Shown: one piece after another, positions 25,590 through 33,686 of the stretch
How the letters are laid out: every line of letters begins with the position of its first letter
Position numbering within the stretch: the stretch's first letter is position 1
NCBI RefSeq assembly: GCF_001936475.1
Contig: NZ_MSPQ01000001.1
Location: 620,001-684,000 of the forward strand
Reading direction: 5' to 3'
DNA: 64,000 bases
Origin: Algoriphagus marinus
Lineage (GTDB): Bacteria > Bacteroidota > Bacteroidia > Cytophagales > Cyclobacteriaceae
Notes under the pieces: generated by a model
The model's input: only the letters and a program-made list of their open reading frames with translations
Told to the model about the DNA's origin: nothing
Databases searched by the model: none
Translations under genes and position numbers: made by a program

Positions 25590-27521
25590 CTACTCTTTGA
25601 TCTCAATCACTTTAAACTCTGTTCTTCGGTTAACTTGATGCTCCTCTTCAGTTTGTGCATTTTGGATGATCAGTTGACGCTTACCATAGCCTTTTGCAAT
25701 CATTCGTTCTGATGCAATACCCTGAGAAACTAAGTAATCCACCGCAGATTGTGCTCTTCGTTGGGTTAGATCATCGTTGTAGGCATCAGTCGCACGAGCA
25801 TCCGCATGGGAACTTAACTCAATGCGAATTGATGGATTGTCCTTCATGATTTGAACAAGTTTGTCTAGTTCTAGCGCAGCATCTGGCCGAATATCTGCCT
25901 TATTCAAATCGTAGTAAATATTTTCTAAAACGATGGATCGATCTAGGATTAATTGATCTAGTACAATGGTTGTGTCCAAGGTAATATTGGTTACTTCTTG
26001 GATTAAAGTAGCTGGGTCTGGAGTTTTCCCTTTCGTTGTATATGGAACAGATTTAGAGAAATATCCTGTTTTGGAGGCTATAATCGTAAAATCGGCATTC
26101 GGACTTAGCGTAAATCGAACTCGACCATTGGTATTGGAGAAGTCTCCGCCAGCTTGTTTGTTATTTCCATCGTAAAGGACCACTCGAGCTTGATTCAAGA
26201 TTTTATCCGGCTCACCTGCAATTCGTTCTTTGGTGATCACATTGAGCAATACATTGACGATTTTCGGCTTTGGTGTTTTATCCTCAAAAAAGTAAATATC
26301 ATCATCACCCACACCGCCATCACGATTCGAAGAGATGTATCCAGCTTTAGGATATTCGGTGAAGAAAATCCCAAAATCATCATTGTTGCTGTTGAAATTC
26401 TCTCCCAGGTTGATGACCACTTGCTTTCCAGCTTCGTTTTTTTCTGCTACGAACAAATCTAATTTTCCATAGCCAGGATGTCCATCAGAGGAAAAGAAGA
26501 ATTTACCATCAGGAGCCATTCTCGGGAAAAGCTCATTTCCTGGAGTATTGATGGTCGGGCCAAGATTTAGGGCATTCCCGAAATCTCCATTGGCAAGCTT
26601 GGTGGCTTTGTAAATATCTATCCCTCCAAATCCTCCTGGGCGGTTCGAAGCAAAATACAATTCAGATCCATCAGGGCTAAAAGCTGGGGTGGAATTCCAC
26701 CAAAATTCATCTTCATTTACAGGCATCCAAATCGGCTGAGTAAATCCACCGCCACGGAAGTAGGAGGCAAATAATGCAGTTTCGGGAAGGTCTTTTGAAG
26801 AGGTTGAATTTCCTCTTGCATAGATTATTGTATTTCCATCTGGGCTAATGGCGATTGCAGCTTGGTTGAGTCCCTCTTCATTATTGAATTCAGGAAGCGC
26901 TTGTACCGCACTGACATCCACTTTCAATCCATCTGCTCGAGCTCTAAATAATTTGGTATATGGAGTTCCATCTGCAGGATATAAGCCAGAGGCTTGCCGA
27001 CCGGAAGTGAAATAAATAAAGTCTTCGGAAATGACCGGTGCATAGTCAGCTCCGGCAGTATTCAAATCTTTATAATTGACCAACTCATGCATTGGCCAAT
27101 AATCTGGAATGCCTTCAGCCAGTTTGATTGCTTCTATCTGACGCTGGGTTTCTGCAAGAAAACGATCTTCTTGTGTAAAGCCTTTAGCACTTTCGAAGGC
27201 AGCTTTAGCCTCCTCGTTTTTTCCTTGAGCTTTTAGGCTAAGCCCAAGTCTGTAATAGCTTTCAAAAGTAGGCTCAGATTCTATCAGTTTCTGATAATAA
27301 GGTGCAGCATCTTCCACTCGATTTGATAGGCGATAACTTTCCGCAATGATTTGATTCGCCTCTTGGTTAGTTGAATCATTAGCCAAAATTTGCGAAAACG
27401 TATTGATCGCATATTGATATTGACCTGATAAGTATTGCTCATTTCCTTTTTCTTGAAGGCTCTTGCAAGAACTAACTCCGACAAGGAGTAAAAGACAAAT
27501 CCATAAAAAATGGTTTTTCAT
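25590..27521 (-). CDS. PorE-like OmpA-family lipoprotein (TPR, beta-propeller, CRD, OmpA)
   Basis: A 643-residue lipoprotein (LLLLVGVSSCKS, Cys about 19). Domains in order: TPR repeats (about 22-130), a PD40-type beta-propeller with repeated FSPDG/YFASNRPGG-like blades (about 160-420), a carboxypeptidase-regulatory-like beta sandwich (about 425-520), and a C-terminal OmpA peptidoglycan-binding domain (YYDLNKADIRPDA...SSHADARATDAYNDDLTQRRAQS). This exact order is that of PorE, the periplasmic T9SS protein that ties the secretion machinery to peptidoglycan. Paralogues with the same layout are common in Bacteroidota, so orthology is probable, not certain. Confidence 0.8.
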   Translation of the reverse strand: MKNHFLWICLLLLVGVSSCKSLQEKGNEQYLSGQYQYAINTFSQILANDSTNQEANQIIAESYRLSNRVEDAAPYYQKLIESEPTFESYYRLGLSLKAQGKNEEAKAAFESAKGFTQEDRFLAETQRQIEAIKLAEGIPDYWPMHELVNYKDLNTAGADYAPVISEDFIYFTSGRQASGLYPADGTPYTKLFRARADGLKVDVSAVQALPEFNNEEGLNQAAIAISPDGNTIIYARGNSTSSKDLPETALFASYFRGGGFTQPIWMPVNEDEFWWNSTPAFSPDGSELYFASNRPGGFGGIDIYKATKLANGDFGNALNLGPTINTPGNELFPRMAPDGKFFFSSDGHPGYGKLDLFVAEKNEAGKQVVINLGENFNSNNDDFGIFFTEYPKAGYISSNRDGGVGDDDIYFFEDKTPKPKIVNVLLNVITKERIAGEPDKILNQARVVLYDGNNKQAGGDFSNTNGRVRFTLSPNADFTIIASKTGYFSKSVPYTTKGKTPDPATLIQEVTNITLDTTIVLDQLILDRSIVLENIYYDLNKADIRPDAALELDKLVQIMKDNPSIRIELSSHADARATDAYNDDLTQRRAQSAVDYLVSQGIASERMIAKGYGKRQLIIQNAQTEEEHQVNRRTEFKVIEIKE

Positions 27522-27560
27522 TTTAAAGCGCTATGATTGATCTATACTGAATATTACTAA

Positions 27561-28049
27561 TTAATTTGGAAAGTATTTCTTTAACCAACTTTCATTCGCT
27601 GAAATCCATACATTTTCCAGGTCTTTCTTCACTTTTACCAGCGGGTTGAGTACCAGAGTATCCTGTTCAATTTCACCGGATAATACTTTTGACTTTATTC
27701 CCAAAGCCGGAAAAACCGACACTTGACCTTCACTTTTCTTAAAGCTTACTTTACCTTGATCTGTTAAGTTGATATCTAATTGTTTTTCCAGCTCACGCAA
27801 AGTCCTTACCGAACTGTCAATTGAGCAGCCACTTGCCCCAAGGCTACTTTCATCCACACCTAAGACAATTAATTGATCCTCCAAAATCTGAAAAGAAGTG
27901 GGCATTAGGTTTCCATGTGTATTCCATCCTTCGCAAAATTGCCGGAGGGTTTTGTTAATCAATTCAATTTCTTGGGAAGAAAAAGCCCGTTCAGACTGAT
28001 AAAGCCAAATTCTTGAATGTGCTGCTAAACTCTCAAATGATACGTACAT
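27561..28049 (-). CDS. Conserved uncharacterised protein (sometimes misnamed ABC transporter ATPase)
   Basis: A 162-residue soluble protein starting MYVSFESLAAHSRIWLYQSER; the frame extends to 28097 but the internal ATG at 28049 gives the family start. A conserved central motif reads ESSLGASGCSIDSSVRTLRELEK. No Walker motifs are present, so the common database label of ABC transporter ATPase has no support here. It lies 78 bp downstream of the Fe-S protein gene; in related genomes this gene often sits beside the two Fe-S oxidoreductase genes, which hints at a shared role not yet defined. Confidence 0.75.
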   Translation of the reverse strand: MYVSFESLAAHSRIWLYQSERAFSSQEIELINKTLRQFCEGWNTHGNLMPTSFQILEDQLIVLGVDESSLGASGCSIDSSVRTLRELEKQLDINLTDQGKVSFKKSEGQVSVFPALGIKSKVLSGEIEQDTLVLNPLVKVKKDLENVWISANESWLKKYFPN

Positions 28050-28127
28050 GGACTGGTTAATTTTAGGCAAAGAAAAACCCTTTCTACTTAACGGCAAAAA
28101 GGGTCAAATTGATTCAATGCTTTAGAA

Positions 28128-28922
28128 TCAAATTCCCATGTCTTTCGCGATCATTTCTGCCAGATCGTAGACTTTGACATCTGCTTCGCGCTCTTTGTTC
28201 TTCACGCCATCAGTCATCATGGTCAGACAAAATGGACAACCCACGGCAATGGTAGTCGCGCCAGTCGCCAATGCCTCTTCGGTACGCTCCACATTGATGT
28301 CCTTTTTTCCCGGCTCAGGCTCTTTGAACATTTGGGCTCCACCAGCGCCACAACAAAGTCCTTTGGTCTTGCAACGCTTCATTTCTACCAATTCCACATC
28401 AAGGGCTTTAATTACCTCGCGTGGAGCTTCGTAGACATTATTTGCTCTTCCGAGGTAGCAAGAATCGTGGAAGGTGATTTTCTTACCCTTGAATTCTCCG
28501 CCGCCTTTGAGCGTTACTTTTCCTTCATTGATCAGCTGCTGAAGGAATTGGGAATGATGTATTACTTCATAATTCCCCCCTAAAGCCGGATATTCGTTTT
28601 TGATGGTATTGAAGCAATGTGGGCAAGCGGTGACTACTTTCTTAACCTCGTAGCCATTCATCACTTGAATATTTGCAACAGCCTGCATCTGAAAAAGAAA
28701 TTCATTCCCAGCTCTTCTTGCCGGGTCTCCGGTACAGGCTTCCTCAGGACCAAGAACGGCAAAGCTCACGCCTACTTTATTTAATATTTTCACAAAAGCC
28801 TGTGTCACGGCTTTGTATCGTTCGTCGAAAGAACCCGCACAGCCTACCCAAAATAGGACTTCGGGAGTTTCACCTTTACCAGCCATTTCGGCCATTGTTG
28901 GTACTTTATAATTTTCTGACAT
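28128..28922 (-). CDS. CCG-domain Fe-S protein (GlpC/LutA/HdrB-like)
   Basis: A 264-residue cytoplasmic redox protein with two cysteine-rich CCG domains: the first has VGCAGSFDERY and CPHCFNTIKNEYP, the second has SCYLGR, KTKGLCCGAGG and VGCPFCLTMM. Such domains bind non-cubane or [4Fe-4S] clusters in heterodisulfide reductase B/D, LutA and GlpC. It probably pairs with the membrane Fe-S protein 185 bp upstream (29108-30439), passing electrons between that protein and a soluble partner or quinone. The real electron donor is unknown. Confidence 0.85.
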   Translation of the reverse strand: MSENYKVPTMAEMAGKGETPEVLFWVGCAGSFDERYKAVTQAFVKILNKVGVSFAVLGPEEACTGDPARRAGNEFLFQMQAVANIQVMNGYEVKKVVTACPHCFNTIKNEYPALGGNYEVIHHSQFLQQLINEGKVTLKGGGEFKGKKITFHDSCYLGRANNVYEAPREVIKALDVELVEMKRCKTKGLCCGAGGAQMFKEPEPGKKDINVERTEEALATGATTIAVGCPFCLTMMTDGVKNKEREADVKVYDLAEMIAKDMGI

Positions 28923-29039
28923 AGTTGTTTACGATCTGGGAATTATGATTTAGGGGATCTTTTTTAAGCTTAAAAACCACATAAACCTCAATTATTTTTC
29001 TCCTGTTGAACTTTACTTTTTATACTCAATTTACTTTTA

Positions 29040-29109
29040 TCCGACATCCGACATCCGACATCCGACATCCGACATCCGACATCCGACATCCGACATCCGA
29101 CATCCAATC
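29040..29109. repeat. Heptamer array: nine TCCGACA units plus one variant
   Basis: Nine perfect tandem copies of the 7-mer TCCGACA fill 29040-29102, followed by TCCAATC (29103-29109), which meets the stop codon end of the next minus-strand gene. A degenerate copy of the same array lies at 42357-42398 and likewise ends in TCCAATT. Confidence 0.97.
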
Positions 29110-30439
29110 ACATCTCTTCTTCCTTCACCTTCTCCGCCCAATTGAATCGATCAGAAGGACTGAATTTCCAAGGTGAAAAGCTGGTTTCCATATTTTGGAA
29201 CATCGCATTCCATTGTGCTGGCGTTCCTGACTCTTCCATGGCCACATAGCGACGCATTTGAAGAATAATTGATAGCGGATCGATATTGACAGGGCAAGCT
29301 TCCACGCAAGCGTTGCAACTGGTGCAGGCGTTTAATTCCTCTTTAGTGATGTAATCTCCCAAAAGTGATTTTCCATCCTCCAATCCAGGGCCACCAGCAT
29401 CGATGCTTTTGCCTACTTCCTCAGCACGGTCGCGCACATCCATCATGATTTTACGAGGGGAAAGTTTCTTCCCGGTCAGGTTGGCTGGACATTCAGAAGT
29501 ACATCTCCCGCACTCGGTGCAGGAATAAGCATTCATCACATTAATCCAAGAAAGGTCATTGATGTCCTTCGCTCCAAACCTTCCGATTTCAGCAGACGGG
29601 TTACTTGCCGCTTCCGTTGGGATTCCGAGCATCATATTCACTTCATTGGTTACTTCTGGCATATTTACCATTTCACCTTTCGGTTTCAGATTGGAGTACC
29701 AGGTGTTTGGGAATGCCAAGAAAATATGTAAATGCTTGGAATAAGTCACGTAGACTGCGAAAGCTAAAATGCCTACGATATGGAACCACCAAGCAAATCG
29801 TTCAATGAAGTGTAAGGCCTCTAATGACATGCCTTCAAATAATGGACGAATCAATCCACTGAAGAAAAGTGGACCCAAGGCCAAATAATGATCAGCGCCA
29901 CGCTCGGCAAGAATCTGGTCTGTCGCATTCATGGTCAAAACTGCAATCATCAAGATAATCTCGATCACCAAAATAAGTGTGGCATCAAGGGCTGGCCAGC
30001 CTTTCATTTCCGGTTTTTGGAATCGCTCTACTTTGGTGACATAGCGACGAGTCAGAAATACCACGCAGGAAAAAAGAACTGCTACCGCTAAAAATTCGAA
30101 CATGTTCATAGCCGCGGTATAAACTCCACCTAGAAAAGGAGCGAATAATCGATGTGTACCTAAGATTCCATCCAGAATAAATTCCAGAACTTCCAGATTG
30201 ATTACCACAAAGCCTACATAAATCAATAAGTGAAGCAGTGCAGGAATGATGCGTTTAAACATTTTTTGCTGACCAAAAGCGACCAAGGCCATGGTCTTCC
30301 AACGATCATCGGTGTGATCATTTCGGGTCTCGGCTTTCCCCAAAAAGATGTTTCTTCGAAGAAATTTGATCCTTTTGCTTAAAATATAGCCTGCAACGCC
30401 CAAAATTAGCACAAATGCAAGTTGTGGTAAAAAGCTCAT
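29108..30439 (-). CDS. Membrane-bound (Fe-S) oxidoreductase (HdrE/NarI-like + dicluster ferredoxin)
   Basis: A 443-residue protein with five or six transmembrane helices in the first 260 residues (first at 1-18, then about 60-80, 105-125, 150-170, 210-235), followed by a dicluster domain with CTECGRCTSECP and CTSCNACVEACPVN, two [4Fe-4S] sites. Such fusions resemble heterodisulfide reductase E/C or GlpC-like complexes that move electrons between quinones and the CCG-domain partner, encoded next at 28128-28922. Paired histidines in the membrane part could bind heme, but this is not certain. Confidence 0.85.
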   Translation of the reverse strand: MSFLPQLAFVLILGVAGYILSKRIKFLRRNIFLGKAETRNDHTDDRWKTMALVAFGQQKMFKRIIPALLHLLIYVGFVVINLEVLEFILDGILGTHRLFAPFLGGVYTAAMNMFEFLAVAVLFSCVVFLTRRYVTKVERFQKPEMKGWPALDATLILVIEIILMIAVLTMNATDQILAERGADHYLALGPLFFSGLIRPLFEGMSLEALHFIERFAWWFHIVGILAFAVYVTYSKHLHIFLAFPNTWYSNLKPKGEMVNMPEVTNEVNMMLGIPTEAASNPSAEIGRFGAKDINDLSWINVMNAYSCTECGRCTSECPANLTGKKLSPRKIMMDVRDRAEEVGKSIDAGGPGLEDGKSLLGDYITKEELNACTSCNACVEACPVNIDPLSIILQMRRYVAMEESGTPAQWNAMFQNMETSFSPWKFSPSDRFNWAEKVKEEEM

Positions 30440-30494
30440 ATTGATTGATTTAGCGTGTTTCTTGAGTTTTTATAAATAATTTTTTTTCAAATGA

Positions 30495-30525
30495 TTTGGT
30501 ACAACTATCCAAATACCTACCTTTG
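30495..30525 (+). promoter_or_regulatory. Consensus promoter of tRNA-Phe
   Basis: TTTG (30495-30498), 19-bp spacer, TACCTTTG (30518-30525) match the Bacteroidota housekeeping consensus exactly. Start of transcription is expected near 30531, about 10 bases before the mature tRNA. Confidence 0.85.
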
Positions 30526-30541
30526 CATCACTTTAAAAAAC

Positions 30542-30617
30542 GGTGATATAGCTCAGTTGGTAGAGCATCGGACTGAAAATCCGTGAGTCGGTGGTTCGAG
30601 TCCACTTATCACCACCA
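30542..30617 (+). tRNA. tRNA-Phe (GAA)
   Basis: A full cloverleaf: acceptor GGTGATA/TATCACC, D stem GCTC/GAGC, anticodon loop CTGAAAA with GAA at 30575-30577, T arm with TTCGAGT, discriminator A and an encoded CCA (30615-30617). The T stem has one G-T pair and position 27-43 is a T/T mismatch. Confidence 0.97.
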
Positions 30618-30644
30618 GCCTCGACTTCGGTCGAGGCTTTTTTT
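30618..30644 (+). terminator. Terminator of tRNA-Phe
   Basis: GCCTCGAC, tetraloop TTCG, GTCGAGGC, then seven T. It starts at the base right after the encoded CCA. Confidence 0.93.
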
Positions 30645-30848
30645 ATGCCCTTTTTTGAACTGTGTTTTCTCATTTATTCCTTGATTATTCTTGAGGCAAA
30701 TTAATAAATAGTCGGCATGCATACTATTTTTCAAAATAATTTAAAATCAATCTATACTTCATAGTTTTGATTTCCATTAGATTAAAATTCAAATCTGAAT
30801 ATCCGCAATCTGGCCAGTAATCTAAAATTCTTTGCTCATCTGGCTAGA

Positions 30849-30869
30849 AGACCGAAGACCAGTGACCGA
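30849..30869. repeat. Three heptamer units AGACCGA-like
   Basis: AGACCGA, AGACCAG and TGACCGA in exact 7-bp register. Short, but it shares the period of the other arrays in this window. Confidence 0.55.
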
Positions 30870-30998
30870 GCTTTAACCCCTTCCGTTATTGCTTTTAGCT
30901 ATTTACTGGCAGAAAAGCAGATACACATAAATTCAAAATAGAAACTCAGAATGACCCACTGAGTTTCTAAAAAAAAATCATTCACTTAAAATATTTTT

Positions 30999-31014
30999 TG
31001 TAACATCCTGTAAC
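30999..31014 (+). promoter_or_regulatory. Tandem TGTAAC sites upstream of the ECF sigma factor gene
   Basis: TGTAAC at 30999-31004 and again at 31009-31014, 10 bp (about one helix turn) apart, within TGTAACATCC/TGTAACATTC. It could be a duplicated -35-like site for the sigma factor itself or a regulator site. No matching -10 at ECF spacing was fixed. Confidence 0.4.
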
Positions 31015-31044
31015 ATTCGCAAAACTCATGCATTACCGTAGCAA

Positions 31045-31536
31045 ATGAAGTCATTTTTTGAAGCACATATTTGGCCGCAGCGGGGCAAACTATACCGTCT
31101 CGCTTTTAGCTGGGTAAAAGATCGGGCACTGGCCGAAGATGTACTTCAGAATGTTTTCGAAAAATCATTTACCCGCGAAAAAGAGCTGAGCAATCATGCA
31201 AATCTCTCAGGTTGGTTGGTGCTGAGTCTTAAAAACGAGGTCTTGTCTCACTTTCGACAGCATAAAAAAATCGGATCCTTGGAGGAAGTGAAACAATTAG
31301 TAAATGAAGAATCTCAGCTTGAGGATCAAAGTGATTCGGTTCAAAAAGTGATGCTTCTTTTGAAAGAATTGCCAGAGAAGCAGCAGGAAATCTTTCAATT
31401 GCGAGAAGTGGAGGGATTGGATTATGAGGAAATAGCGGCGCACTTGGAAATTTCGCTGGATCAGGTGAAAGTAAATCTCCACCGAGCCAGAAAAAAAATC
31501 CGGGAAATGATGATCAACAAACAACTAACTCCATGA
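31045..31536 (+). CDS. ECF-type RNA polymerase sigma factor
   Basis: A 163-residue sigma-70 family factor with only regions 2 and 4. Region 2: LYRLAFSWVKDRALAEDVLQNVFEKSF (core binding/-10 recognition); region 4: LPEKQQEIFQLREVEGLDYEEIAAHLEISLDQVKVNLHRARKKIRE, a helix-turn-helix. Its stop overlaps the ATG of the next gene (ATGA), coupling it to a probable anti-sigma factor, and two DUF4252 genes follow. The target is unknown; in Bacteroidota this gene order suggests an envelope-related regulon that includes the DUF4252 proteins. Confidence 0.95.
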   Translation: MKSFFEAHIWPQRGKLYRLAFSWVKDRALAEDVLQNVFEKSFTREKELSNHANLSGWLVLSLKNEVLSHFRQHKKIGSLEEVKQLVNEESQLEDQSDSVQKVMLLLKELPEKQQEIFQLREVEGLDYEEIAAHLEISLDQVKVNLHRARKKIREMMINKQLTP

Positions 31537-31961
31537 ACGAACGAATAGAAGATCTGCTTGCCAAATACTACGATGCGGAAACGAGTTTGGCAGAAGAGCA
31601 GGAGTTGAAAGTATTGCTTCGAGCGTCGGAAGGGTATATCAATGAAAAAATGCTCTTTGGAATTCTTGCAGATTTCAAAAAAGAGGAGCCTTCCAAAATT
31701 AGTATGCCTGAGGCAAAAGTGAGAAGACTGAATCCATCTTGGATGAGTTGGGCAGCTTCCGTAGCGATCTTGATTGGATCTGTCTGGGGTTGGCAAGTTT
31801 ATGAACAAAAGCAAGCGGAGGAAGCCGCATATGAGGAAGTGATGATGGCGTTTGCACTGATTCAGAATAATTTGTCCAAGGGACAAGATCAGATGCAGCC
31901 GATGAATAATCTAAAATATTTGAATACTACAGACCAGATTTTTGGTCAACCTAAGAAATAG
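31533..31961 (+). CDS. Putative anti-sigma factor, single-pass membrane protein
   Basis: A 142-residue protein with a cytoplasmic N-terminus (NERIEDLLAKYYDAETSLAEEQELKVLL, like the helical anti-sigma start), one membrane helix (about residues 70-88) and a short periplasmic C-terminus. It overlaps the sigma gene by four bases (ATGA), typical of translational coupling of sigma/anti-sigma pairs. No zinc-binding HxxxCxxC motif is present, so it is not a ZAS-type. Function is inferred from topology and context. Confidence 0.72.
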   Translation: MNERIEDLLAKYYDAETSLAEEQELKVLLRASEGYINEKMLFGILADFKKEEPSKISMPEAKVRRLNPSWMSWAASVAILIGSVWGWQVYEQKQAEEAAYEEVMMAFALIQNNLSKGQDQMQPMNNLKYLNTTDQIFGQPKK

Positions 31962-31965
31962 AAAA

Positions 31966-32511
31966 ATGAAAAAATTACTGATTGTTCCGTTTTTACTGAT
32001 GGCTGTCATTTTCCAGGCAAATGCCCAGGATGATGCGATCCAGAAGTTTTTCTCCAAGTACATGGATGATGACCGGTTCTCCAGAGTCTACATATCTCCC
32101 AAAATGATGCAAATGGCTGGAGGATTTCTTAAAAGTAATGCAGACTCGGATAAAGAGACTGAAGATCTCGGTACCCTGATCTCCAAAGTAAAAGGTATTC
32201 GTATCCTTTCTTCAGAAGAAGTCGATGGAATGGCTTTTTATAAGGAAGCAATGGGAACTCTTACTAAAAATAAGTATGAAGACTTGATGATCGTCGAAGA
32301 CAAAGGAAGCAGCTTGAAATTTATGGTTCGAGAAGAAGGTGGTCTGGTGAAAGAGCTGATGATGATCTCTGGTGACGAGCGTGACTTTACCTTATTATCG
32401 ATGCTGGGAAGCTTCACCTATGCAGATCTAAATATGCTTGCCGAAAAAACCAACATCCCCGGCATGGATCAATATGGAAAAGGAAGTAAAGGCCCAAAAG
32501 GGGCTAAATAA
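31966..32511 (+). CDS. DUF4252 family secreted protein
   Basis: A 181-residue protein with signal peptide (KKLLIVPFLLMAVIFQANAQ); the mature part (DDAIQKFFSKYMDDDRFSRVYISPKMMQM) matches the DUF4252 start. The frame extends upstream to 31942, but the ATG at 31966 starts the signal. It begins four bases after the anti-sigma gene stop and so is probably in the same operon. A Lys/Gly-rich tail (KGSKGPKGAK) ends it. Function unknown; likely the regulon output of the sigma factor. A paralogue follows. Confidence 0.85.
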   Translation: MKKLLIVPFLLMAVIFQANAQDDAIQKFFSKYMDDDRFSRVYISPKMMQMAGGFLKSNADSDKETEDLGTLISKVKGIRILSSEEVDGMAFYKEAMGTLTKNKYEDLMIVEDKGSSLKFMVREEGGLVKELMMISGDERDFTLLSMLGSFTYADLNMLAEKTNIPGMDQYGKGSKGPKGAK

Positions 32512-32567
32512 AATAAATAGGACAAGAAAAATTTTTAAACCACCAAAAAAACTAAATCCAACTAATT

Positions 32568-33053
32568 ATGAAAAAACTACTCTTAACACTCGCACTAATC
32601 GGAGCTGTCATGACAGCTCAAGCCCAAAGCAAATCTGTCAAAGCCATTTATGAAAAATATAAAGCTAATGATGATTTCTTTCATCTGGAGCTTGGCGGAA
32701 ATTTTATGAATTTTGCCGAAGGCTTTAAAATTGATCTCAATGAGGATGATATGGCAACAGTGGCCAAATCAATTGAGAAACTGAATTTCTTTACCCTTCC
32801 GGATAATGCGGACCAGAATCGGGCTGAATTTAAAGCCTTGCAAAAGGGTCTTGAAAAAGAGCGATATGATCTTTTGATGGAAACTTCAGAGGCGAAAAGT
32901 GGAATTTTAGTCTATTCGAAAGGAAGTTCAAAAATCTCTGACCTAGTCGTAGTGGTCAGCGGAGATGAGGGAGATTTGATGGTATTCGAGATGAAAGGAA
33001 CCTTTGATCAGGAGACGATTGCAAAAGCGACGAGTTACAAGGGGAAAAATTAA
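32568..33053 (+). CDS. DUF4252 family secreted protein (paralogue)
   Basis: A 161-residue protein with signal peptide (KKLLLTLALIGAVMTAQAQ) and a DUF4252-like body (SVKAIYEKYKANDDFFHLELGGNFMNFAEGF ... KGILVYSKGSSKISDLVVVVSGDEGDLMVFEMKGTF). It shares pattern with the upstream paralogue (KY..dd.f..v.i...mm..a.gF; M...ed...lkfmvre...v.eL..visG) and probably arose by duplication. It is the last gene of the sigma operon, followed by a terminator. Confidence 0.85.
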   Translation: MKKLLLTLALIGAVMTAQAQSKSVKAIYEKYKANDDFFHLELGGNFMNFAEGFKIDLNEDDMATVAKSIEKLNFFTLPDNADQNRAEFKALQKGLEKERYDLLMETSEAKSGILVYSKGSSKISDLVVVVSGDEGDLMVFEMKGTFDQETIAKATSYKGKN

Positions 33054-33077
33054 AATCTGAAGAGCTTTTTAGCAAAG

Positions 33078-33109
33078 ATGCCAGCAATAATTTGCTGGCA
33101 TTTTTTTTT
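33078..33109 (+). terminator. Terminator of the ECF sigma/DUF4252 operon
   Basis: ATGCCAGCAA (33078-33087), loop TAAT, TTGCTGGCAT (33092-33101), then eight more T. Confidence 0.92.
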
Positions 33110-33175
33110 AGTCCTCTACTTTTACGCCTTTCCAAATGGCAATATAACCTTGGATTTCTTTGGCCGCGGATTTAG
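33108..33175 (-). pseudogene. 3' remnant of a DUF427-family gene
   Basis: Read on the minus strand, about 22 codons ending in TAA (complement of 33108-33110) give KSAAKEIQGYIAIWKGVKVED, the typical DUF427 C-terminus (compare KEIEGHIAFWKRVKVLE in the second remnant at 35183-35464). Upstream the match stops at about 33175, where an unrelated open frame on the plus strand begins. The stop codon lies in the terminator T run. It is a relic, not a gene. Identification rests on sequence pattern; a search of the family would settle it. Confidence 0.7.
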
Positions 33176-33604
33176 TTTCCAGCCATCCAATCTGCTAACC
33201 AAGTGTTGAAGAATAAACGATGGCAAGAAAAGGCTGAGCTTAAATTGGCTCCAAACTGCAGAACAATCCTTTCTGAGTGGGATTGGTCTCAAAATTCTGT
33301 TTTGTTCACTCGGGTCAAAATCAACCCAGTTGAAAACAATCTCTTACTTCCACCTCATTATTTCCAAACCATACTACTATGAGATAAGCATCATGATGAA
33401 ATCGTCGAGTATCTTTTAGGACCTATAGGATCTTATCTTTTGTCTGTTCTTGAAGAAGATCAATATACCCAAATGAGTGAGTTAGTGGAGAATGTGAGTA
33501 CCTTTTTTCAATTAGTGGGTGAAAAACAGATTCTGGAAATGATTTATGAAGAGATTCGCTTTTTAGCTTACAGTGGAGAAATCATTCTCAGTAAAGGCAT
33601 GTAA
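33176..33604 (+). pseudogene. Broken ORF, unrecognised, with an in-frame TGA
   Basis: A frame open from 33176 to TAA at 33602-33604 is interrupted once by TGA at 33380-33382. Either side reads as ordinary protein (before: NKRWQEKAELKLAPNCRTIL; after: HHDEIVEYLLGPIGSYLLSV and later EKQILEMIYEEIRFLAYSGE). There is no ATG near the beginning, and it starts where the DUF427 remnant ends, so the 5' part was likely lost in the same rearrangement. I do not recognise the family. It could once have belonged with the peptide gene downstream, but nothing proves that. Confidence 0.6.
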
Positions 33605-33611
33605 CATCAGT

Positions 33612-33640
33612 TTAGTAAATATTTACTTAATTTTAGTAAA
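33612..33640. promoter_or_regulatory. Palindromic operator-like site upstream of the peptide gene
   Basis: AGTAAATATTTACT (33614-33627) is a perfect 14-bp palindrome, and a third half-site TTAGTAAA follows at 33633-33640. It lies about 95-120 bp before the ATG of the GG-leader peptide. Confidence 0.45.
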
Positions 33641-33686
33641 AACGGTATAGGTATTTAGTTGAAAGTCAGATATTTTTATTTTTATA

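Larger units (their letters stand above)
30645..31044. other. 400-bp AT-rich gap with a short heptamer run, a palindrome and a TGTAAC repeat
   Basis: No ORF is supported. It holds three 7-bp units at 30849-30869 (AGACCGA, AGACCAG, TGACCGA), a 10-bp inverted repeat AGAAACTCAG/CTGAGTTTCT at 30940-30968 with a 9-base loop, and two TGTAAC sites 10 bp apart just before the ECF sigma factor gene. Confidence 0.7.

Noticed and set aside
27561..28049. ABC transporter ATPase label for the small conserved protein
   Set aside because: No Walker A, Walker B or signature motif is present.
29040..29109. Possible CRISPR array
   Set aside because: Units are 7 bp and contiguous without spacers; this is a simple tandem repeat.
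30940..30968. 10-bp inverted repeat as a terminator
   Set aside because: On the plus strand it is followed by A, not T, and no minus-strand gene ends there; function left open.
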